Source: Betaproteobacteria bacterium (GTDB taxonomy: Bacteria; Pseudomonadota; Gammaproteobacteria; Burkholderiales; Casimicrobiaceae). Taken from it: a stretch of DNA of 64,000 bases. The stretch covers positions 248,001-312,000 of the forward strand of contig JAAFJA010000005.1 in NCBI GenBank assembly GCA_013298765.1, read 5' to 3'. Shown in pieces: positions 8,558 through 16,622 of the stretch; the stretch's first letter is position 1, and each line of letters starts with the position of its first letter. Both the position numbers and the translations under genes were made by a program. The notes under the pieces were generated by a model. The model did not search any database. It worked only from the letters and a program-made list of their open reading frames with translations, and had not been told where the DNA came from.

Positions 8558-8746
8558 GTCATCCCCGCGAAGGCGGGGACCCACACGTGGCACTCGAAAG
8601 CGGTGTTTTTCGCAGTTCCCGCTCACACTCCTGTCATCCCCGCGGAGGCGGGGACCCAGACCGGGATCGGTTGCGTTTTATCAATAGCGCGAGAAACGCC
8701 GACCTTTCAGGGGCTAGGTTCCCGCCTTCGCGGGAATGACAGCGTG
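8558..8746. repeat. Cluster of three dRS3-like repeats between hsdM and hsdS
   Basis: Two copies in one orientation (cores CCCCGCGAAGGCGGGG and CCCCGCGGAGGCGGGG, each with GTCAT before and ACCCA after) and one inverted copy (CCCGCCTTCGCGGG with AATGACAG). These resemble the dRS3/SREGGN-type palindromes scattered in many betaproteobacteria. The same repeat occurs between ibaG and hisG. The three copies form a 72-codon ORF (8543-8761) that overlaps the hsdM stop (ATGA) and the hsdS start (GTGA). Confidence 0.85.
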
Positions 8747-8757
8747 GGAGTTCGCGC

Positions 8758-9963
8758 GTGAAGGCGGGGTGGCCGACAAAGGCGCTCGCAGATTTGTGCG
8801 AAGTTTTCGCCGATGGCGATTGGATTGAAAGTAAAGACCAATCTTCAGACGGCATTCGCCTGATTCAAACTGGCAACGTTGGCGAAGGCGAATTTAAGGA
8901 TCGCGACGAGAAGGCTCGCTATGTCTCTGAGGAGACGTTCACTAGATTACGCTGCACCGAAATCTTCAAGGGCGATTGTTTAATTTCACGCCTCCCCGAT
9001 CCGGTGGGTAGAAGCTGCATGTTGCCTGACACGTGCGAGCGGATGATTACTGCAGTTGACTGCACGATTGTCCGCTTCAACGAGCGGGAAATGCTTCCGA
9101 CGTTTTTCAAATACTTCTCCCAATCTGTTGACTACCTTAGCGCCGTGGATTCGGAGACAACGGGCACTACCCGGAAGCGCATCAGCAGGAGCAAACTCGG
9201 CCAGATTGCTTTACCCGTTCCGCCCCTCCCCGAACAACAACGCATCGTCGGCATCCTCGACGAAGCGTTTGACGGCATCGCCACCGCCAAAGCCAACGCC
9301 GAAAAGAACCTCCAAAACGCCCGCGCCCTATTCGAAAGCCACCTGCAATCTGTTTTCACGCAGCGAGGCGATGGATGGCGCATGAAAACGCTCGAAGAAA
9401 TTTCCGCTGCGTTTGGACGAGGTAAGTCAAAGCACAGACCGCGAAATGATCCCGCTCTTTACGGTGGACGGTACCCGTTTATTCAGACTGGCGACATTCG
9501 AAACTCGAAGCACTTCATCACTGAGTACTCGCAGACTTACAGTGACGCGGGATTGGCGCAGAGTAAGTTGTGGCCGAAAGGAACGATTTGCATCACCATT
9601 GCAGCAAACATTGCGGAAACTGGAATCCTTAGCTTTGAAGCATGTTTTCCCGATAGTGTGATCGGCGTCGTGCCTAATCCAAACGAAGCAAACGCTGACT
9701 TTATCGAGTACTTACTGCAATCCTTCAAGGCTCGCATTCAGGCGATGGGCAAAGGCAGTGCGCAAGCAAACATCAATATGGGCACGTTCGAGCATGAACG
9801 TTTCCCCTTTCCTCCGGTTGCCGAACAGAAGCATATTGTCAAAAAACTAGATGTATTGAGCGCCGAAACCGTTAGCCTCGAACGCATCTACCAACAAAAA
9901 CTCACCGCGCTCGACGAGTTGAAGAAGTCGTTGTTGCATCAGGCGTTTAGCGGGCGGTTGTAG
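8758..9963 (+). CDS. hsdS: Type I restriction-modification system, specificity subunit HsdS
   Basis: A 401-residue protein with two target-recognition domains (about 1-150 and 205-345). Each is followed by a conserved spacer helix: PLPEQQRIVGILDEAF with a long coiled coil at about 155-200, and PVAEQKHIVKKLD to the C-terminus, which ends in the usual LHQAFSGRL. Each domain reads half of a bipartite DNA target. The GTG at 8758 is the only start that keeps the whole first domain. It lies inside a repeat cluster and overlaps a preceding TGA, so translation may depend on re-initiation. Confidence 0.93.
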   Translation: MKAGWPTKALADLCEVFADGDWIESKDQSSDGIRLIQTGNVGEGEFKDRDEKARYVSEETFTRLRCTEIFKGDCLISRLPDPVGRSCMLPDTCERMITAVDCTIVRFNEREMLPTFFKYFSQSVDYLSAVDSETTGTTRKRISRSKLGQIALPVPPLPEQQRIVGILDEAFDGIATAKANAEKNLQNARALFESHLQSVFTQRGDGWRMKTLEEISAAFGRGKSKHRPRNDPALYGGRYPFIQTGDIRNSKHFITEYSQTYSDAGLAQSKLWPKGTICITIAANIAETGILSFEACFPDSVIGVVPNPNEANADFIEYLLQSFKARIQAMGKGSAQANINMGTFEHERFPFPPVAEQKHIVKKLDVLSAETVSLERIYQQKLTALDELKKSLLHQAFSGRL

Positions 9964-10015
9964 GGGGATGAGCCGCTAAACTTCCGTCATTGATTATCTG
10001 CTTTTGCCTTTATCG

Positions 10016-10038
10016 CTCAATCTTATAGGGGCTAGGTC
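10016..10038 (-). repeat. Dispersed CTAGCCCC hairpin, copy 2 (partial)
   Basis: On the minus strand this reads GACCTAGCCCCTATAAGATT. It matches the left arm and loop start of the family, but the right arm is lost. It sits in the 440-base gap between hsdS and fic. Confidence 0.45.
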
Positions 10039-10059
10039 ATTGTTAATAAATCTATTGAA

Positions 10060-10104
10060 AATGAATAGAAATAACGCCTATCCCCGATAAAAGTGGGCGT
10101 TAAG
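10060..10104 (+). repeat. Dispersed CTAGCCCC hairpin, copy 3, with conserved upstream flank
   Basis: AAATGAATAGAAAT is followed by CGCCTATCCCC, GATAAAA and GTGGGCGTTAAG. The copy at 59891 has the same flank (AAATAAATAGAAAT), so the repeated unit extends beyond the hairpin. Confidence 0.6.
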
Positions 10105-10117
10105 TGAATATGCTGAA

Positions 10118-10144
10118 GCTAGAACCTAGAATCTAGGGTCTAGC
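10118..10144. repeat. 27-base imperfect palindrome rich in CTAG
   Basis: A near-symmetric sequence containing CTAG four times, a tetranucleotide usually scarce in proteobacterial DNA. Arms GCTAGA and TCTAGC with the inner pair CCTAGA and TCTAGG. A second small inverted repeat, GAGTGG with CCACTC, follows at 10151-10174. Confidence 0.5.
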
Positions 10145-10258
10145 CTACTGAGTGGCTAAAACAGTCACCACTCTTGCGCAAGTTACATCGGAGATCGGAC
10201 TGTCGTCCAGCAATGTGAGCGCCGTTCGGTCGCATCATGTTGCGCAAATCGAGAAACT

Positions 10259-10400
10259 GCGACACGTAACTTCGATATGTCGCTTACGACGACATGAAGT
10301 ACGCGATATGTCGCAAAAAATGAGAAATCGCGACACGTTCCTTTGACGTGTCGCAAGCGACGACATACACTTCCCAACATGTCGCAAAAAACTGAAAACG
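10259..10400. repeat. Two 71-bp tandem repeats with TGTCGC/GCGACA half-sites upstream of fic
   Basis: Unit A (10259-10329) and unit B (10330-10400) align from GCGACACGT through ATGTCGCAAAAAA. Each has about four copies of the hexamer TGTCGC or its complement in alternating orientation. Part of a third unit's tail (CATGTTGCGCAAATCGAGAAA) precedes unit A. The arrangement ends six bases before the fic start codon, so it overlaps where a promoter or operator should be. A regulatory role is inferred. Confidence 0.75.
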
Positions 10401-10405
10401 TGAAC

Positions 10406-11554
10406 ATGACACGCCAGCCGTGGCGTGCGGACGTGGCTTACAACGATTTGCCTGCGCTGCCGCCGACCGAAGAGCTGGAAACCAAAGCGGTGTTGAAGCA
10501 ATGCGTGGAGGCTCGGGCGCAGCTGGCGGAATTGAAACAGGCGGCGGAATTGATTCCGAATCAGACCGTGCTTATCAATACGCTGCCCTTGCTTGAGGCG
10601 CAGGCGAGTTCCGAGATCGAAAACATCGTGACCACGACGGATGCGCTGTTTCGCTTCCGCGATGAAACTGAAAGCGCGGCTGATCCGGCGACCCGCGAAG
10701 CGCTGCGCTATCGTCAAGCGCTGATGGAGGGCTTTGCCGCGCTTTCCGAGCGGCCACTGGTCACTCGCACGGCCGAACAAATCTGCACACGCATTAAGGG
10801 CGTGGACATGCAGGTGCGCCGCGTGCCGGGGACGACGCTTGCTAACGACCGTACCGGCGAGGTGATCTACACGCCGCCCGCTGGCGAAGATGTGATTCGC
10901 AGCAAACTTGCCAATTGGGAGCGCTTCATGCACGAGGCGCAGGAATTCGATCCGCTGGTGCGCATGGCGGTGGGGCACTATCAATTCGAGGCAATCCATC
11001 CGTTTACCGATGGCAACGGTCGCACTGGACGCGTGATCAATAGTTTGTTTCTGATTCAGGAACGATTGTTGAGCCTGCCGATTCTCTATCTGAGTCGCTA
11101 CATCATTCGAAACAAAGCGGATTACTATCGTTTGCTTCTTGACGTCACCCGCGAAGAAGCGTGGGAACCTTGGATTCTCTACATGCTTAAAGGCGTTGAG
11201 GAAACTGCACAGTGGACTACGCAAAAAATAGCCGCGATCCGCGCGCTGCAGGCTGACACGCTGCATCACGTGAAAACAAACGCAAAAAAAATTTACTCGC
11301 GCGAACTGGTGGATCAAATCTTTGAATTGCCGTATTGCAGAATTCAATCGCTGACCGAAAGAGGAATTGTGCAGCGGCAAGCCGCGTCGCGACATTTGAA
11401 AGCGCTGGTCGATATCGGCGTACTTGAAGAAATGCGTGCCGGGAAAGAAAAGCTGTTCATCCATTCAAAGCTGCTTAAGTTGCTCACTAAAGATTCAAAC
11501 GCATTTGTGCCGTATGGCATTGGCGTGCAAAGTACCGCGAGTGAGGGTGAATGA
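10406..11554 (+). CDS. Fic-domain protein (probable AMP-transferase) with winged-helix C-terminus
   Basis: A 382-residue Fic protein. The catalytic motif HPFTDGNGRTGR is complete at residues 198-209, so it should be able to transfer AMP from ATP to a target hydroxyl. The autoinhibitory motif SSEIEN (68-73, pattern S/T-x3-E-G/N) lies N-terminal to the Fic core, as in class II Fic proteins. The last 80 residues look like a winged helix (VQRQAASRHLKALVDIGVL) that may bind DNA. The start at 10406 fits family N-termini; ATGs at 10343 and 10379 lie within the repeats. It sits between hsdS and hsdR, a known position for Fic proteins; its target is unknown. Confidence 0.88.
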   Translation: MTRQPWRADVAYNDLPALPPTEELETKAVLKQCVEARAQLAELKQAAELIPNQTVLINTLPLLEAQASSEIENIVTTTDALFRFRDETESAADPATREALRYRQALMEGFAALSERPLVTRTAEQICTRIKGVDMQVRRVPGTTLANDRTGEVIYTPPAGEDVIRSKLANWERFMHEAQEFDPLVRMAVGHYQFEAIHPFTDGNGRTGRVINSLFLIQERLLSLPILYLSRYIIRNKADYYRLLLDVTREEAWEPWILYMLKGVEETAQWTTQKIAAIRALQADTLHHVKTNAKKIYSRELVDQIFELPYCRIQSLTERGIVQRQAASRHLKALVDIGVLEEMRAGKEKLFIHSKLLKLLTKDSNAFVPYGIGVQSTASEGE

Positions 11555-11558
11555 ACCG

Positions 11559-13925
11559 ATGAACGAGAGCGAAACCCGTGCTGAGCTGATTGATCCCGCG
11601 CTTCTCGCAGCGGGTTGGGGCGTCATTGAAGGAAGCCGCGTTCGTCGTGAATACGAAATCGCGCCAGGACGTATTCAAGGATTCGGCAAACGGGGAGAGA
11701 AATCAAAAGCGGATTACGTACTGGAGTTTCGCAATACAAAACTCGCGGTGATCGAGGCGAAAGCAGTAGACGTTGATGTGAGCGAGGGTGTTGCGCAGGC
11801 AAAACGCGACGCGATGAAACTTGCGCTGCGCTTCACGTTTGCCGCAAATGGAAAACGCATTTATCGAATCGATCTCGAAAGCGGGAACGAGCTTTTCGTC
11901 GATGCGTTTCCGTCACCACAAGAATTGTGGGATCTCACGTTCGCTGCGCAAAACGCGTGGCGAGATCGGTTTGCTGCGGTTGAATCGCCCGACAAGAGCG
12001 GTTCGTGGTCGCTACGGTTCTATCAAGAAATCGCGGTAAATCGTGTGTTGGATGCGATTGCCGAAAACAAAAAGCGAGTGCTGTTAACGCTGGCGACAGG
12101 GACAGGAAAAACATCGATTGCGTTTCAAATCGCGTGGAAATTGTTTCAAGCGAAATGGAACTCGGACGGTGAACCGACGCGCAGGCCGCGCATTTTGTTT
12201 CTTGCCGATCGCAACACGCTAGGCAATCAAGCGTACAGCGATTTCTTATCGTTTTCAGCGTTCACCGAGGATGCGCTCGTACGCGTTGATCCCGATGAAA
12301 TCAGGAAGAAAGGCTCCGTACCGAAGAACGCAAGCGTGTTCTTCACGATCTTTCAAACCTTTATGAGCGGCCGCGCAGAGAACGGCGAGCCCGCACCAAA
12401 CTTCGGCGACTACCCGCCTGACTTCTTCGATTTCATCATCATCGACGAGTGTCATCGTGGCGGGGCGAACGATGAAAGCAGTTGGCGCGGCATCCTTGAA
12501 TACTTCGCGACCGCGACGCAGCTCGGCCTGACCGCGACACCGAAGCGCCGCGACAATGTTGATACCTATGCCTACTTTGGCGAACCTGTATTCGTCTACT
12601 CGCTGAAAGACGGCATCAACGACGGATTTCTTACGCCGTTTCGCGTCAAACAGATTGCGACGACGATCGACGACTACGTTTATACGCCGGACGATGATGT
12701 GCTCGAAGGTGAAGTCGAGACGAAGAAGAGATACGAAGAGAAAGATTTCAATCGCACGATCGAAATCGCCGAGCGCGAGAAATATCGCGTAAGTCTTTTC
12801 ATGAACATGATCGATCAGCGCGAAAAGACACTCGTGTTCTGTGCGAATCAGGCGCACGCCGCGCAAGTGCGCGACTTGATCAATCAGGTGAAGAAAAGCA
12901 AAGACCCGCTTTACTGCGTTCGCGTCACGGCGAACGATGGCGCGCTCGGCGATCAATACTTGAAGGACTTTCGGAATAACGAAAAGACGATCCCAACAAT
13001 TCTCACCACATCGCAAAAGCTCTCAACGGGTGTGGATGCACGGAACGTACGAAACATCGTTCTGTTGCGACCAGTGAACTCAATGATTGAGTTTAAGCAG
13101 ATCATCGGACGCGGTACACGGCTCGCAGACGGGAAAGACTTCTTCACGATCTACGATTTCGTGCAAGCGCATCACCTATTCAACGATCCGGAATGGGACG
13201 GCGAGCCACTCGAGCCAGAAGCGGCCGTGAACCCTTACGCGCCGCGCGACCCGATGGACGCGAATGTTCATCGCGTGGAAGAGCCCCGTGCCGCATATGA
13301 TGCGAATCAGCGCCCAGCAAAGGTGAGGATCAAGCTTGCTGACGGGAAATTTCGCTTGATTCAAAGCATGTCTGCGACCTCGTATCTTGACGCTCAAGGT
13401 CGCCCAATGTCAGCCGCGCAATTCTTGGAATCGCTCTTCGGCGTGTTACCCGAGCTATTCAAGGATGAGGCCGAGCTGCGTAAGCTATGGAGCGCGCCCG
13501 ACACACGCAAGCAGCTTCTTGATGGGCTACGCGAAAAAGGATTTGGACGCGATGTGTTTTCCGAAATGCAACGCTTAATCGACGCCGAAAACTCGGATCT
13601 GTTTGATGTGCTCGCTTATGTTGCTTTTGCCTCTAGCCCGATTTCGAGGAGTGATCGCGCGCAATCTGCACGCGTCGCAACGAATCACCGATTTACTGAC
13701 CGCCAAAAAGAATTCATCGACTTCGTGTTGTCGCACTACGTGGCACAAGGTGTTGATGAACTTGATTCCGAGAAGCTTTCGCCGCTACTTCGCCTAAAGT
13801 ACAACAACGCGATTAACGATGCATTTCGCGATCTGGGCAAGCCAGACGAAGTTCGCGGGATGTTCTTTGAATTTCAAAAGTACTTGTACGAGCCAATTCG
13901 AAGTTCGGAGACTGGTGCACCATGA
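11559..13925 (+). CDS. hsdR: Type I restriction-modification system, restriction subunit HsdR
   Basis: A 788-residue translocating endonuclease of the EcoEI-like size class. The N-terminal nuclease domain has the PD-(D/E)xK pattern (KADYVLEF then VIEAKA). The superfamily 2 helicase motor follows: Walker A ATGTGKT at residues 179-185, DECH at 296-299, TATPKR, and QIIGRGTRL as motif VI. The C-terminal helical domain binds the methylase core. The ATG at 11559 lies four bases after the fic stop, with GAGGGTGA upstream. A longer frame from 11424 would overlap fic. It cleaves unmodified DNA far from the HsdS target. Confidence 0.94.
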   Translation: MNESETRAELIDPALLAAGWGVIEGSRVRREYEIAPGRIQGFGKRGEKSKADYVLEFRNTKLAVIEAKAVDVDVSEGVAQAKRDAMKLALRFTFAANGKRIYRIDLESGNELFVDAFPSPQELWDLTFAAQNAWRDRFAAVESPDKSGSWSLRFYQEIAVNRVLDAIAENKKRVLLTLATGTGKTSIAFQIAWKLFQAKWNSDGEPTRRPRILFLADRNTLGNQAYSDFLSFSAFTEDALVRVDPDEIRKKGSVPKNASVFFTIFQTFMSGRAENGEPAPNFGDYPPDFFDFIIIDECHRGGANDESSWRGILEYFATATQLGLTATPKRRDNVDTYAYFGEPVFVYSLKDGINDGFLTPFRVKQIATTIDDYVYTPDDDVLEGEVETKKRYEEKDFNRTIEIAEREKYRVSLFMNMIDQREKTLVFCANQAHAAQVRDLINQVKKSKDPLYCVRVTANDGALGDQYLKDFRNNEKTIPTILTTSQKLSTGVDARNVRNIVLLRPVNSMIEFKQIIGRGTRLADGKDFFTIYDFVQAHHLFNDPEWDGEPLEPEAAVNPYAPRDPMDANVHRVEEPRAAYDANQRPAKVRIKLADGKFRLIQSMSATSYLDAQGRPMSAAQFLESLFGVLPELFKDEAELRKLWSAPDTRKQLLDGLREKGFGRDVFSEMQRLIDAENSDLFDVLAYVAFASSPISRSDRAQSARVATNHRFTDRQKEFIDFVLSHYVAQGVDELDSEKLSPLLRLKYNNAINDAFRDLGKPDEVRGMFFEFQKYLYEPIRSSETGAP

Positions 13926-14635
13926 CCACGCTCTACGTCTTCGACGCCTACGGCACTTTGCTGGATGTGAACTCTGCGGTCGCGCAACACGCGACGGCGG
14001 TAGGGGCGGATGCGGCGCGTTTGTCGGAGCTTTGGCGGGCGAAGCAGCTTGAATACAGTTGGGTGTATTCGTTGATCGGGCGCTATGAGCCGTTTTGGCT
14101 GTTGACCGAGCGGGCGCTGGATCATGCGTTGGCGCGTTTGCCTTCGGTGGATGTGGCGTTAAAGCCGCGCTTGTTGGATGCGTATCGGAATTTGGTGGCG
14201 TATCCTGAAGTGGCTGAGGTGCTCGGTACGTTGCGTGCGCGGTGCGCGGGTCGCACGGATGCTGCAGTGGATGCTGCGGCGGATGCGGGCAGTGCGCAGG
14301 CGAATTCGAACGTGCGCACAGCGGTGCTCTCCAATGGCAACTCGAGCATGCTCGATGCGGCGTTTTCGAGCGCGGACTTGCTGCCGCTTTTGGATCGTGT
14401 GATCTCTGTGGAGGCGGCAGGCGTTTTCAAAACATCGCCGAAGACGTATGCGCTGGTGACCGAGGCGTTCAACGTGTCACCGAGCGAGGTGACGTTTGTG
14501 TCGTCGAATCGTTGGGATGTGGCGGGCGCGAGCGCGTTTGGCTTTCGCGCGATTTGGGTAAATCGCGCTGGGCTGCCGGATGAGTATTTGGATTTTCCGC
14601 CAGTGGAAACCGTGCGTGATTTGCGGGAGATTTAG
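13922..14635 (+). CDS. Haloacid dehalogenase, type II (HAD superfamily)
   Basis: A 237-residue HAD hydrolase with motif I DAYGTLLDV (nucleophile Asp near residue 8), motif II SNG, the Lys of KTSPKTYALV, and motif IV SSNRWDVAGASAFG, which together are typical of (S)-2-haloacid dehalogenases. It would hydrolyse 2-haloacids to 2-hydroxyacids; relatives also act on other substrates. An Ala/Asp-rich insert (residues about 112-130) is unusual. It overlaps the hsdR stop by four bases (ATGA), so it is translationally coupled to the restriction locus, though no functional link is known. Confidence 0.87.
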   Translation: MTTLYVFDAYGTLLDVNSAVAQHATAVGADAARLSELWRAKQLEYSWVYSLIGRYEPFWLLTERALDHALARLPSVDVALKPRLLDAYRNLVAYPEVAEVLGTLRARCAGRTDAAVDAAADAGSAQANSNVRTAVLSNGNSSMLDAAFSSADLLPLLDRVISVEAAGVFKTSPKTYALVTEAFNVSPSEVTFVSSNRWDVAGASAFGFRAIWVNRAGLPDEYLDFPPVETVRDLREI

Positions 14636-14727
14636 CGCTACGTATCGCGATGCTTGTTGATTGATGCAGGATGGCTTGGAATTCGCGTTCGCGCTGCTTG
14701 TAGGTGCGATCAGGTTAAACGCGCTTT

Positions 14728-14863
14728 GATTGGCGAGTGGCGAGCGAAACACCGAAAGCGACGCCAAGTCGTCGCCTACAGGCTGCGCGTTTTTTGATTG
14801 GCGAGTGGTGAACGAAACATTGAAAGCGACGCCGAGTCGTCGCCTACAGGTTGTGCGGTTCGC
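14728..14863 (+). repeat. Two 68-bp direct repeats containing the GTAGGCG-family core
   Basis: Two units of exact period 68, each starting GATTGGCGAGTGG and containing AGCGACGCC, then GTCGTCGCCTACAGG. The last part belongs to the GTAGGCG repeat family found at six other places here. No gene is seen between 14636 and 14908. Confidence 0.8.
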
Positions 14864-14908
14864 CGAAATCGCTTCGGGCTACCTTTTCCACTCTTTGATA
14901 GCGTGCTG

Positions 14909-15820
14909 CTAAACCGTCGTCTCCAGCGACGCGAAGTAGCGCTTGAAGCCATTGAGCGCGGCGCGCACTTTGGCTTCTTCGCCACTTCGGTTGGGCGTGA
15001 CTGCCCAAACGGGCACTGAGGGCAGTCTCCATTGCGGCAATACTTGCACGAGCGCGCCGCGACGAAGCGCGGTCAGGGCATCGGGCCCGACCAGGCGCGC
15101 GATACCCAAGCCGTGTTCGCACATTTGTTGGAGTGCGACTTGGTTGTTGCTCGCGATTCGTGCGTTCACTTCGATCCGCGCGGTTTCGTCATTCCGCGAT
15201 AGGAGATCGAGCACGAGCGATTGCGCTTGAGATTCGGTCATGCGGCCGGCCACGAGCCACTGGTGCGCGGTTAATTCTTGCGGTGAAAGCGGCGTACCGT
15301 GGCGCGCGAGATAGTCGGGCGACGCGCAGAGCAACATGTCGAAATCACACAGCCGACGCGCTACCCAATTCGAATCGGCAAGCTTTCCCACGCGAATCGC
15401 GACGTCGATCCGCGCATCAATCAAATCAATCATCGCATCGTCCACCAAAAGCCGCAGCCGCAGTTCGGGCGCGTCAGCGAAGAGCGAAGCGAGCGCTTGT
15501 GCAATGTAGGTGGCGAAGCCCACGGGGGCAGATACACGCAACTCACCCGTGGGCGCATCGCGCGCTTGTTGCAGCGAATCTTCAGCGGCGCGCGCCGCAT
15601 CCAAGAGCCGCTTGCAATGCGGATAAAAGCGCTCGCCCGCGTCGGTGAGCGCGAGTTTGCGCGTGGAGCGATGGAGCAGGGCGAAGCCCGCGCGTTGCTC
15701 GAGCGCGCGGATGGTTTGGCTCACGGCGGAGGGGCTCGTGCCCAAGCGTCTTGACGCCGCGCTCATGGAACCCGCCGCGACCGTTTCGGCAAATACCGCG
15801 AGTGACTTTAGATCGTCCAT
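14909..15820 (-). CDS. LysR-family transcriptional regulator
   Basis: A 303-residue LysR protein of the LTTR_CrgA/PecT-like group. The N-terminal winged helix has SMSAASRRLGTSPSAVSQTI, and the substrate domain begins at GELRVSAPVGF (about 92), which is typical of that group. It is divergent from the NAD(P)-binding gene at 15920, with a 99-base shared control region, so it probably controls the pair 15920-17489. Confidence 0.9.
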   Translation of the reverse strand: MDDLKSLAVFAETVAAGSMSAASRRLGTSPSAVSQTIRALEQRAGFALLHRSTRKLALTDAGERFYPHCKRLLDAARAAEDSLQQARDAPTGELRVSAPVGFATYIAQALASLFADAPELRLRLLVDDAMIDLIDARIDVAIRVGKLADSNWVARRLCDFDMLLCASPDYLARHGTPLSPQELTAHQWLVAGRMTESQAQSLVLDLLSRNDETARIEVNARIASNNQVALQQMCEHGLGIARLVGPDALTALRRGALVQVLPQWRLPSVPVWAVTPNRSGEEAKVRAALNGFKRYFASLETTV

Positions 15821-15919
15821 TTGTTAGCCATGCTTCAAAGTAATATCGAATTATGGCGACTTATCAAAGGATTATGAAGTGAATAGCATTCATTCACTCT
15901 CAATTTCGAAGGATGAATC

Positions 15920-16579
15920 ATGAAAATTGCACTCATTGGCGCGAGCGGATTTGTTGGCGCAGCGGTACTTTCTGAACTCGTTTCACGCGGCCACACGGTA
16001 AGCGCGATTATTCGCAACCCTGGCAAGATCGCTCCAGCAAGCGCTGTGACGGTACTTGGGATCGACGCAACGGACGTGAACGCAATGACGGATGCGCTAC
16101 GCGGACACGATGCGGTGATCTCCGCATTCAACCCCGGTTGGACGGTGGATGCGCTCTACGAGAAATTCATTGAAGGCTCGAACGCGATCCATCGCGCGGT
16201 GGAAGCATCCGGCGTGAAGCGATTCGTGGTGGTTGGCGGCGCGGGCAGTTTGTTCGTTGCGCCTGGCGTTCAACTCGTCGACACACCGAATTTCACCGAT
16301 CATGTGCCGCCGAACATCGTGCCAGGCGCTAAGGCAGCGCGTGATGTGCTCACGGGCCTGCGCAGCAACACGACGCTCGACTGGAGTTTCATAAGCCCGC
16401 CCGCGATGCTCGAACCAGGCGAGCGGACGGGGCGCTATCGCGTTGGCGGCGAGCAATTGCTGATGACGCTGGAAGGCCCGCCCGCAGGCATCTCGGTGGC
16501 GGACTTAGCAGTCGCCATCGTCGATGAAATTGAGCAACCGAAACATCTGCGAGCCCGCTTCACCGTGGCGCGTCCGTAG
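15920..16579 (+). CDS. NAD(P)-binding epimerase-like protein (NmrA/SDR type)
   Basis: A 219-residue Rossmann-fold protein with the dinucleotide-binding loop GASGFVG at residues 7-13. It lacks the classical YxxxK catalytic pair, as in the NmrA/BlvrB-like atypical SDR group that bind NAD(P)H and act as reductases or redox sensors. Start ATG 15920 has AAGGA upstream. The divergent LysR gene is the likely regulator. An MBL-fold gene follows after 43 bases, probably in one operon. Confidence 0.87.
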   Translation: MKIALIGASGFVGAAVLSELVSRGHTVSAIIRNPGKIAPASAVTVLGIDATDVNAMTDALRGHDAVISAFNPGWTVDALYEKFIEGSNAIHRAVEASGVKRFVVVGGAGSLFVAPGVQLVDTPNFTDHVPPNIVPGAKAARDVLTGLRSNTTLDWSFISPPAMLEPGERTGRYRVGGEQLLMTLEGPPAGISVADLAVAIVDEIEQPKHLRARFTVARP

Positions 16580-16622
16580 TCGCAAATCGCGACCCATCTC
16601 TTCAGTACAAAAAGGAACACAC

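Noticed and set aside
8543-8761. 72-codon ORF between hsdM and hsdS as a real protein gene
   Set aside because: It is a translation of dRS3-like repeats ([16 protein letters not shown]); kept only as a possible coupling device.
10152-10346. 64-codon ORF before fic
   Set aside because: It runs through inverted and tandem repeats, with no ribosome-binding site or family.
10259-10400. CRISPR array
   Set aside because: Only two adjacent 71-bp units without spacers, and no cas genes.
15133-15754. Long ORFs antisense to the second LysR gene
   Set aside because: High G+C leads to long open antisense frames; the LysR frame has full family similarity.
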